Positions 6,598-12,774 of a stretch of 12,774 nt of DNA are shown here, piece by piece. Source of the stretch: JACJWR01 sp044326505 (GTDB lineage Bacteria; Actinomycetota; Actinomycetes; S36-B12; UBA10799); contig JBIRBF010000071.1 in NCBI GenBank assembly GCA_044326505.1, positions 1 through 12,774 on the forward strand, given 5' to 3'. Position 1 is the stretch's first letter. Each line of letters opens with the position of its first letter. The notes beneath the pieces were generated by a model that worked only from the letters and a program-made list of their open reading frames with translations, made no database searches and was not told the DNA's origin. A program made the position numbers and the translations under genes.

Positions 6598-7613
6598 ACC
6601 CGTCGGGTATGCGGCGCGTCCGTCGGAAGTCGCCGCAGCAGCGCATCGACCCAGCCTTCGCCCAGCCCGGGGTCGGCACCTGAACTCGCCAGCAGCTCGC
6701 GGTACCAGATCCAGTGCTGACGCATGATGTGCGGGTCGTCGACGAGCATCGCCGCAACGGCCGTTCGCAACAGCAGAGACAGGTCATCGCGCGCGCGCCT
6801 CACGGCTGCGCCGTCCGCCAACAATTCCGGGTGTAGGCCCTGGGCTACGTCGACCGCATCCGACACGATCCCCGAGCGCACTCGCATGAGGGCGGTGGCC
6901 TCCGCTCCGCGTTCCCCGAGGTCGAGTCCGGGGCGCTGGCCTGGAACGCCCAGCCCGCGCAGGTAGACCAGAGTCCTGTGCGCCGTTGCGGCGTCTGCGG
7001 CGTAGGAGTCCGCGCCCAGCCGGCGCGCGCAATGCTCGGCCCGCACCCCGGTTCCGAAGCCTCGACCTCCCACCACCACCCAGCAGCCGTGCTCGCGCAG
7101 CGCCGAGATCATCCGCCACGCGCCGTAGATGTTCGCGGGCATCGCGCAGGTCACGCCGGCGAGGGTCAGATCCGAGTCGCCGATTAACTCCGCTACGTCG
7201 CCGGCGGGCACCGACGGCACCACCAAACGCACCCGCCAGCCGAGGTGGCGCCACACGACGGCCACCATTCGTCCCGCGATTGAATGCCACTCGTCCTGGG
7301 CCGCGCACAGCACAACCTCCCCCTGGTCCTGGACGGGGTGGGTCTGCTGCGGGTCGAGCAGCAGCGCGAGCGCCTCCTCAGCGATGACTGTGGCCTGGTG
7401 CTCCTGGGCGACGCTCAGTTGGGCGACCCCCCACGCCTGGCCGATCTCGCGCTGACCGGGCGCGATGAGGTCGCGGATCACCTGGTCGGCGGTGAAGCCC
7501 TGCGCCGACAGGGCCAAGACGATGTCGCGCACCTTAGTGACGTCCCCGTGGCGCAGTGCCCAGACGTAGTCGCTGTAGTACTGCGGCGGAACGTGCGCGG
7601 GAACGTGCTGCAT
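6573..7613 (-). CDS. Stand-alone cobalamin-binding sensor protein, CarH/LitR-like
   Basis: This 346-residue protein has a four-helix B12-binding cap (about residues 10-90) followed by a Rossmann-type cobalamin-binding domain (about 97-222) and a helical C-terminal part (about 245-330) that I do not recognise. In the cap, Trp61 is followed by nine residues and Glu71-His72, the W-x9-EH motif of light-sensing CarH/LitR proteins. The lower-axial-histidine motif is E108-W-H110-S-I-A-G, close to the D/E-x-H-x-x-G consensus but with Ala at the Gly position. A glycine loop G-G-R-G-F is at 182-186. No MerR or other DNA-binding domain is present, so it probably acts by protein contact, as AerR-type B12 antirepressors do. 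Its ATG shares one base with the stop of the upstream gene (TGATG), so the two are translationally coupled and likely partners. Light sensing is inferred, not shown. Confidence 0.88.
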   Translation of the reverse strand: MQHVPAHVPPQYYSDYVWALRHGDVTKVRDIVLALSAQGFTADQVIRDLIAPGQREIGQAWGVAQLSVAQEHQATVIAEEALALLLDPQQTHPVQDQGEVVLCAAQDEWHSIAGRMVAVVWRHLGWRVRLVVPSVPAGDVAELIGDSDLTLAGVTCAMPANIYGAWRMISALREHGCWVVVGGRGFGTGVRAEHCARRLGADSYAADAATAHRTLVYLRGLGVPGQRPGLDLGERGAEATALMRVRSGIVSDAVDVAQGLHPELLADGAAVRRARDDLSLLLRTAVAAMLVDDPHIMRQHWIWYRELLASSGADPGLGEGWVDALLRRLPTDAPHTRRVLADVQPR

Positions 7614-10600
7614 CAGGAGCTGCCTGTGTGCGGCAGTTCGCCCTGGCCCAGTTCGCCTACAAGCGCCGCCAATTCCTCGGGAGGCTTGACCAGACCCAGG
7701 TGATAGCCCTGCCCGAGCGGAATCCCCAATTCCTGCACGATGGCCAGATGGTCCGCGGTCTCGACGCCCTCGGACAGCACGGTCGATCCAAGGGACCGGG
7801 CCAGCGTCCGGGCCGCGGCGATGAAGGCCCGCCCGCGCTCGTCGCCGTGCGCCGCCAGCGTGGTGAAGGATCCGTCGACTTTGAGCAGCTGCGGTTGCAG
7901 GTGTTCCAGCGTCTGCATGTTGGAGAATCCGGTGCCGTAGTCGTCGAGCGCCACTTCGGCGCCCATCGACCGCAGCAGCGACAGGGTCTGCATGCCGGTG
8001 CTGCGCGGCTCCAGCAGGATGTTCTCGGTCACCTCGAGCATCAATCGGGGCAGCAGATCGATCATGCCCGACTGACGGATGTAGGTGATCAGGCTCGGAT
8101 CGTTGAGCTCCGCCGGCGAGAGGTTGATGGAGATGGGCAGTTCCGGTGGCAGCGATTCGGCGGCATCGCGCACCAGGGCGGTGATCATCTGCCGCCCCAT
8201 CGCCCGGATCTGGCCGCTGTACTCGGCCACCGAGATGAAGGCGCCCGCGGATTGGATTGTGCCGTCGTCGAGGACGCGCCGCAGCAGCGCTTCGGCGGCG
8301 CAGACCTTGCCCTCGGCCAGGTTGTAGATCGGCTGGTAGTGCAGGGTGAACGCGTGCGCCCGGATGGAGTCGGCGAGCTCCTGGCGCAGCTGGGCCCGCT
8401 GCTCAGTCTCTGCGTGCATGCCGGCGATGTGGAAGCGGAACTGGTCCCCACCCTGGCGCTTGGCGGCGTACATGGCCGTGTCGGCGGCCTGCAGTAGTCC
8501 GTCGGCAGTCGGGGAGTCCTCGGGGAACATGGCGATGCCGACCGAGCCGGTGACATGGCAGGTGGCCGTCCCGACGTCCAGCGGGCTGCGCAGCGCGTGC
8601 AGCAGGCGGTCGGCGAGGAAGTCGAGCTGCTGGAGCTGCACACTGTCGCTGACCATCAGGGCGAACTCGTCGCCGCCCATGCGCGCGATCACCACATCGC
8701 CGTGCATGCTCGATCGGACGCGTTCGGCGACCTCGGCCAGCGCCGAGTCCCCGGCTGGATGCCCGTAGCGGTCGTTGATGTCCTTGAATCCGTCCAGGTC
8801 CAGCCAGAGCAGGGCCAACGAGGTGCCGTCCCGACGGGCCCGGTGCATCTGCGTGCCAAGGGCACTGATCAGCTCGTTGCGGCTGGCCAGCCCCGTGAGC
8901 GCGTCGGTGCGGCTGTGGCGGCGCAGGCGATCGTACTCGGCGTGCGAGTCGGTGATGTCCGTGGCGGCCAGCAGCAACCGCGGCGGCTGGGCGCCCGGCA
9001 CGCTGGTGCCTTCCAGGCTCAAGCGGCGAAGCCGCCCGTCGCGGCCCATGCAGCGAACCTCCAACGGCGGCGCCGTCCCCGCCGGCAGATGGGTCAGCCA
9101 GGCGCTGAGCAAGTCCTGATCGGCCGGGATGCAGAGCTCGGTGAGCGGTCGGCGCAGTACGAGGTCCTCGCTGAGGCCCAGGTAACTCTCACTGCCGGGG
9201 GAGGCGCGCAGAATCTGACCGGCCTCGCCGGTCTCCAGCAGCAACCGTCCCGGGAGCTGGAATGCCGCATCGGTGAGTGCCACTTCGCCGGACAGCGCAC
9301 GGAGGGCTTCGGCGGCCTCGGTGATGTCCTGCAGCGTCCCGAACCGTTCATGGGGGGAGGATCCGAGTTGGCCGAGGTCGATGTCCAGGATCGTCCGCAC
9401 CCGCCCGTCGACCTTGGTGCGGTACTGCAGCCGCGGCTCGCGATCGGGCAGGCCGCTGCGCGCGGCAGCGGGCTGGTCCTCGGGCAGGACGTGGGCCAGC
9501 CAGGCCTCCGGGTCGGCGGCCAGACGCTCGCCGGACTGACCCAGGAGCCGCACAGCCTCATCGCTGATGCCCAACAGAACCCCGTCGGAGATCCTCCTGG
9601 TCCATGCAGCCACTCCGATGTTGCCTGTGACCAGGCCGAGCTCCTCCTCGACCCGGGCCGCCTCCATGCGGCTGGCGCGCAGCGTCGTGGTGTCGTTAAT
9701 GCTCAGGACCGCGCCGCCGATCTGCCCCCGCTCGTCGCGCCAGGCCGACACCACCACCTGGTAGTCGATCTCGGCGCCCAGGGCATCCAGGGTTTTGCTG
9801 GGCTCGCCGCTCAGCACCGCGTCCAAGGCCCGCGCCAGACCCGGCACCGGGGTAGTGGTGGCCACCCGATCGATCGGCGCGCCCATATCGTCCTCGACCA
9901 GTGCGAACAGCCGCACGGCGAGCGGCGAGTACCGGGTGATCCGCTTGTGTCCGTCTACCAGGACGAGGGCCTGGCTGATTGCTGCCTGGATGTTGCGCAG
10001 GTCCGTATTCGCGTCGCCGAGCTCGCGGCTGCGGACCTGGAGTTCCTCGTTCAGGGTGCCCAGTTCCTCGTTTGACGCCTGCAGTTCCTCGTTGATGGTC
10101 TCCAGTTCCTCGTTGGAGGCCTGGAGCTCCTCCGTGGAGGCCATCATCTCCTCGTTCATCGCCTGGAGTTCCTCGTTGGCGGTCTCGAGCTCCTCGATGG
10201 TGGCCTGCAGCGTCTCGCGGGTCGACTCCAACTCCACCTGCAGGCGCCGCGCGTCGAGCGACTCGGGCTCGATCGCCGCAGCCGGAATCGCCTCGGTGTC
10301 GGCGGTGAAGCTCACGACCTGGAAGGCGCCCACGCTGCTCGATGCGGGTCGCACTGCCACCTGCACCGGTGGCAGCCCGTCGCCCATGTCGATGGGCGTT
10401 CCGTGCGTGGCAGCGCCCGACACGCGAGCGTGGGCGAGCAGGCGGCGCACCTCCGGCAACAGCGGGGCGCGCACCAGGGCGATCACTGACATGTCCAGCT
10501 CACCCTGCGGGAACTGGCAGAAGCGGCCCACGTCGCCGAGCGCCTGCACCAGGTGGCCGTTCTCGTTGACCACGATCGACGGCGGTGCCAGCACGCGCAG

Positions 10601-12211
10601 GATCGACTCGCGCAGGATCTGGTGCTCGTTGCTCTGCTCGGGATGGCGCAGCGGTCGCGCCGGCAGCAGGTTGGGGGACTTGGGCATGTTGCGTGACCGG
10701 GGAGGGTCGAGCATCTGGGCGCTGCGGCGGTAGATACGCCACTTGGAGCTGACCGGGAGGAACGCGTCTGACAGGTAGCCCACGCCCTCGGAGGTGCCCA
10801 GCACCGCCAGGCCGCTGGGCTTGAGCGCGTAGTGGAGGGTCCGCAAAACGGTGTCCTGCAACTCCGTCTCGAAGTAGATCAACACGTTGCGGCACGAGAC
10901 CAGGTCCATCCGCAGGAAGGGCGGATCGACCGCGAGATTGTGCCGGGCGAAGACCACGCACTCCTTGACCGCCGGCAGCACCAGCATGGACGGGCCGGAA
11001 ATCTCGGTGAAGGCCTCGCGCAGGTCCTCAGGCAGCTTCTCGGCCGCTGCTGCGGGGTAGGAGGCACGCCGGGCGAACTCCAGCGCAGCATCGTCGAGGT
11101 CGGTGGCGAAGACTTTGATCCGCTCCGACAGGCTCGACGGGAAACCCAAGGCGCGGGCCAGCACCATCACGATGGTGTAGGCCTCCTCGCCGGTCGCGCA
11201 GCCAGGCACCCAGACCCGCAGCGGCTCGGAGTGCTCGGACTCCGCGAACCTGGTCTTCAGTACCTGGCTGAGCGTGTCCCACACCTCGGGATCGCGGTAG
11301 AACTGCGTCACCGAGACGAGCATGTTCTGGCCCAGAATGCGCGCCTCGGACCGTTCCGCAAGCAGGTAGGTCAGGTAATCGCCCTGTTCGTTGATCTGGA
11401 GCACGGCCATGCGGCGGGCGATCTGCCGGCGGACCGTCGATTCCTTGTAGGCGGAGTAGTCCACTCCGGTCTGGGAGTGCATGGCCGACAGGATCCGCTT
11501 GACCAGCGAGTCGGGCACGTGGGTGTCGTCACCTGCGTGGTCGAGCTCGCCGGCGAGGAGTCGCGTGAGGATCTCGCCGACTTCGTCGGGCGAGACGCTT
11601 CGATCGACGATGCCGCCCTCGATCGCGGCGCGCGGCATGGACGCGTACTTGGCGGTACTCGGGTCCTGGGCGATGGTCAGACCGCCGGCGGCGTGGATTT
11701 CCCGCATGCCGTACGAGCCGTCGGAGCCGGTACCGGACAGGATCACACCGACGGAGCGCACTCCGAATTCCGCGGCGAGCGACGACAGCATCGCATCTAC
11801 AGACGGCTTGGGGCCGGTGGCCTTGGCCGGCGGGAGCAGCCGGATGACGCCGTCCCGGACCACCAGATCGGCGCCTGGAGGGCAGACGTGGACGGTACTC
11901 ATCCGCGGCTCTTGGCCGTCCTCGGCGACCACGACGTCGAGCTTTGTCTCGCGGCTCAGGAGCTCTGCCATGAGGCTCTTGTGCTGCGGCGCCAGGTGTT
12001 GGGCCACCAGAATGCTGACGGCCAGTTCGGGGGAGATATTGCGAACAACTTCCTGGAGGGCCTCAAGACCGCCGGCGCTGGAGCCGATGCCAACAATGCA
12101 GCGCGCTGGTGCGCTTCGAAGATCAGCGTCTTCGGCCACCGGCGTCGTCGGCATGGGCGGAAACTCCTCACCAGGTGTGGTGCTGACGCTGCTTTGGCGG
12201 CGCTCGGACAT
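7613..12211 (-). CDS. CheB-CheR-PAS-GGDEF-EAL hybrid signalling protein
   Basis: This 1532-residue protein carries a CheB methylesterase domain (about 37-219; catalytic Ser45, His72, Asp164 present) and a CheR methyltransferase (about 235-490; SAM loop V-P-G-C-A-T-G-E-E-A-Y at 335-345). A PAS-like segment (about 530-640) is followed by a heptad coiled coil (653-740). PAS-like regions follow at about 741-845, 852-966 and 975-1088. The GGDEF domain (about 1092-1260) has Asp1138, Asn1146, Asp1155 and intact GGDEF at 1179-1183, but no RxxD inhibitory site. The EAL domain (about 1270-1518) keeps Glu1307, Asn1363, Glu1393, Asp1423-Asp1424, Lys1444, Glu1481 and Gln1501. It should therefore be able both to make and to degrade c-di-GMP. 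There is no receiver, histidine kinase or membrane segment; it looks cytoplasmic. The ATG at 12211 is preceded by GAGGGAG; an upstream in-frame start at 12262 lacks this. CheB-CheR-PAS hybrids usually end in a kinase; the cyclase/phosphodiesterase ending is unusual. Confidence 0.93.
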   Translation of the reverse strand: MSERRQSSVSTTPGEEFPPMPTTPVAEDADLRSAPARCIVGIGSSAGGLEALQEVVRNISPELAVSILVAQHLAPQHKSLMAELLSRETKLDVVVAEDGQEPRMSTVHVCPPGADLVVRDGVIRLLPPAKATGPKPSVDAMLSSLAAEFGVRSVGVILSGTGSDGSYGMREIHAAGGLTIAQDPSTAKYASMPRAAIEGGIVDRSVSPDEVGEILTRLLAGELDHAGDDTHVPDSLVKRILSAMHSQTGVDYSAYKESTVRRQIARRMAVLQINEQGDYLTYLLAERSEARILGQNMLVSVTQFYRDPEVWDTLSQVLKTRFAESEHSEPLRVWVPGCATGEEAYTIVMVLARALGFPSSLSERIKVFATDLDDAALEFARRASYPAAAAEKLPEDLREAFTEISGPSMLVLPAVKECVVFARHNLAVDPPFLRMDLVSCRNVLIYFETELQDTVLRTLHYALKPSGLAVLGTSEGVGYLSDAFLPVSSKWRIYRRSAQMLDPPRSRNMPKSPNLLPARPLRHPEQSNEHQILRESILRVLAPPSIVVNENGHLVQALGDVGRFCQFPQGELDMSVIALVRAPLLPEVRRLLAHARVSGAATHGTPIDMGDGLPPVQVAVRPASSSVGAFQVVSFTADTEAIPAAAIEPESLDARRLQVELESTRETLQATIEELETANEELQAMNEEMMASTEELQASNEELETINEELQASNEELGTLNEELQVRSRELGDANTDLRNIQAAISQALVLVDGHKRITRYSPLAVRLFALVEDDMGAPIDRVATTTPVPGLARALDAVLSGEPSKTLDALGAEIDYQVVVSAWRDERGQIGGAVLSINDTTTLRASRMEAARVEEELGLVTGNIGVAAWTRRISDGVLLGISDEAVRLLGQSGERLAADPEAWLAHVLPEDQPAAARSGLPDREPRLQYRTKVDGRVRTILDIDLGQLGSSPHERFGTLQDITEAAEALRALSGEVALTDAAFQLPGRLLLETGEAGQILRASPGSESYLGLSEDLVLRRPLTELCIPADQDLLSAWLTHLPAGTAPPLEVRCMGRDGRLRRLSLEGTSVPGAQPPRLLLAATDITDSHAEYDRLRRHSRTDALTGLASRNELISALGTQMHRARRDGTSLALLWLDLDGFKDINDRYGHPAGDSALAEVAERVRSSMHGDVVIARMGGDEFALMVSDSVQLQQLDFLADRLLHALRSPLDVGTATCHVTGSVGIAMFPEDSPTADGLLQAADTAMYAAKRQGGDQFRFHIAGMHAETEQRAQLRQELADSIRAHAFTLHYQPIYNLAEGKVCAAEALLRRVLDDGTIQSAGAFISVAEYSGQIRAMGRQMITALVRDAAESLPPELPISINLSPAELNDPSLITYIRQSGMIDLLPRLMLEVTENILLEPRSTGMQTLSLLRSMGAEVALDDYGTGFSNMQTLEHLQPQLLKVDGSFTTLAAHGDERGRAFIAAARTLARSLGSTVLSEGVETADHLAIVQELGIPLGQGYHLGLVKPPEELAALVGELGQGELPHTGSS
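10041..10208 (-). repeat. 21-bp tandem repeat encoding coiled-coil heptads
   Basis: Eight degenerate 21-base units begin at 10041, 10062, 10083, 10104, 10125, 10146, 10167 and 10188. Each contains a variant of AGTTCCTCGTT (plus strand). Translated on the minus strand they give heptads of the type E-E-L-Q-A-S-N, forming the coiled coil between the CheB-CheR half and the PAS-GGDEF-EAL half of the hybrid protein. The exact 21-base period suggests growth by tandem duplication; copy number may vary between strains. Confidence 0.85.
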
Positions 12212-12241
12212 GGTGCTCCCTCGTACAGTCTTGCCATCAGC

Positions 12242-12269
12242 ATTGTGGCATGTAGTGATCACTTTCCAA
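12242..12269 (-). promoter_or_regulatory. Candidate promoter of the hybrid-B12 operon
   Basis: Read on the minus strand, TTGGAA (12269-12264) and CACAAT (12247-12242) are separated by 16 bases, each matching four of six consensus positions. The palindrome GTGATCAC (12255-12262) lies in the spacer and could bind a regulator. The predicted leader before the ATG at 12211 is about 25 bases. This is a pattern match only. Confidence 0.35.
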
Positions 12270-12452
12270 TTGCTGCGCCGGGATCTTGGGGGAATCTGAC
12301 GGGCGTGGCGCTGGGAGGTGCGGCCTGGCTCGCGCTCCCACGCTCGCTGGGTGGACTGGGTGCCTCACCCAAATGCACCAGATGGAGTTGGGGTCGCTGT
12401 GGCCTCGCGGGGTTGGCCGAAGATGTGGGCCCAAGTGGAGGGCCGAAGGGGC

Positions 12453-12480
12453 TTGACTTGTCGGGTGGGTCTGCTAAGTT
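12453..12480 (+). promoter_or_regulatory. Promoter of the DUF222-like gene
   Basis: TTGACT (12453-12458) and TAAGTT (12475-12480) are separated by 16 bases. The -35 matches five of six consensus positions and the -10 fits TANNNT. The predicted start of transcription falls at about 12487, directly at the SOS box. Confidence 0.6.
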
Positions 12481-12488
12481 TGAAGTAT

Positions 12489-12504
12489 TCGAACATGTGT
12501 TCGT
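12489..12504 (+). promoter_or_regulatory. LexA/SOS box
   Basis: TCGAAC-ATGT-GTTCGT matches the actinobacterial SOS box TCGAAC-N4-GTTCGA at 11 of 12 defined positions. It lies just after the -10 of the DUF222-like gene and over the expected transcription start, where bound LexA would block transcription. Confidence 0.8.
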
Positions 12505-12567
12505 TGCCAGTCCATCGGGGGGCGCCCGTCCGGGTCTCTCGATCGTCGGGGGAGGGGGTGGACTTCC

Positions 12568-12774
12568 ATGGACCCATCGTCGCGCGGGGAGCCGGCGTGG
12601 ACGCCGGGGGCGGGCATCGCCGACGCCCCGGGGGTGGGCCCGGTGTTTGACGCGCTGGCCGCGATCGACGAGGCCGTCGGCGTCATCGGCGGCCAGCTGG
12701 CCGCCGCCGCGGTGGCGGCGGCGGATCTGGCCGGGCTCGCGGAGGGGCTGCACGCCGCGGGCGCGCGGCTGGCC
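12568..12774 (+). CDS. N-terminal fragment, probable DUF222 / 13E12-type HNH protein
   Basis: The frame starts at ATG 12568 behind a GGAGGGGG ribosome-binding site (12551-12558) and is open for 69 codons to the window end. It begins M-D-P-S-S-R-G-E-P-A-W and becomes Ala/Leu-rich helical (for example A-A-A-D-L-A-G-L-A-E-G-L-H-A-A-G-A-R-L-A), resembling the start of DUF222 proteins that end in an HNH nuclease domain. The diagnostic HNH part is outside the window. The SOS box upstream supports the call, because several mycobacterial 13E12-family genes carry LexA boxes. Confidence 0.6.
   Translation, partial: MDPSSRGEPAWTPGAGIADAPGVGPVFDALAAIDEAVGVIGGQLAAAAVAAADLAGLAEGLHAAGARLA

Larger units (their letters stand above)
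12212..12567. other. Divergent intergenic region
   Basis: This 356-base stretch lies between the CheB-CheR hybrid gene (minus) and the DUF222-like gene (plus). It holds a candidate minus-strand promoter near 12242-12269, a plus-strand promoter at 12453-12480 and an SOS box at 12489-12504. The middle (about 12290-12450) shows only a small 5-bp hairpin (12358-12370) and no convincing small gene. Confidence 0.6.

Noticed and set aside
7556..10075. Long plus-strand open frames opposite the hybrid gene
   Set aside because: They are antisense to recognisable EAL, GGDEF and PAS domains, with repetitive Gly/Gln/Arg-rich translation and no domain.
10041..10208. Regular repeats that might suggest a CRISPR array
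   Set aside because: The 21-base units have no spacers, are degenerate and encode a heptad coiled coil in frame.
12212..12262. Upstream in-frame start of the hybrid protein
   Set aside because: The extra 17 residues have no support, they cover the candidate promoter, and the ATG at 12211 has GAGGGAG in front.
12259..12753. Minus-strand frames opposite the DUF222-like gene and its promoter
   Set aside because: Pro/Arg/Ser-rich translation, no ribosome-binding site, and they lie across the promoter and SOS box.

Overview
The window comes from a high-GC actinobacterium. The evidence is the codon use (G or C at most third positions), a divergent PPA1309-family / UPF0182 gene pair, an actinobacterial-type initiator tRNA, and a DUF222-like gene start behind a TCGAAC-N4-GTTCGT LexA-type box. 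I cannot name the genus from the sequence.

Layout. Positions 1-89 hold the far end of the locus and a weak inverted repeat. A PPA1309-family gene (90-584, minus) and a seven-helix UPF0182 membrane protein (609-3596, plus) diverge from a 24-bp gap. An RBBP9/YdeN-type serine hydrolase (3610-4191, minus) converges on UPF0182. The initiator tRNA-fMet (4281-4354) follows with a strong intrinsic terminator (4389-4427). Next is a decayed IS3-family transposase remnant on the minus strand (about 4554-4862). A PF04185-type phosphoesterase without a signal peptide follows (4924-6585, plus).

The most interesting part is a two-gene minus-strand operon at 6573-12211. The first gene encodes a 1532-residue protein with domains in the order CheB methylesterase, CheR methyltransferase, PAS-like, long heptad coiled coil, three PAS-like regions, GGDEF and EAL. 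Its stop overlaps the start of the second gene in a TGATG. The second gene encodes a 346-residue cobalamin-binding protein with the W-x9-EH cap motif of CarH/LitR photoreceptors but no DNA-binding domain. Catalytic residues of CheB, GGDEF and EAL all appear intact, so the operon looks like a signalling module joining a B12 (possibly light or redox) sensor to protein methylation chemistry and c-di-GMP turnover. No flagellar or chemotaxis genes are visible in the window.

At the right edge a plus-strand gene starts at 12568 and runs off the window. It looks like a DUF222 / 13E12-type HNH protein. A promoter (TTGACT-N16-TAAGTT) and a near-perfect LexA/SOS box directly downstream of its -10 suggest DNA-damage control.
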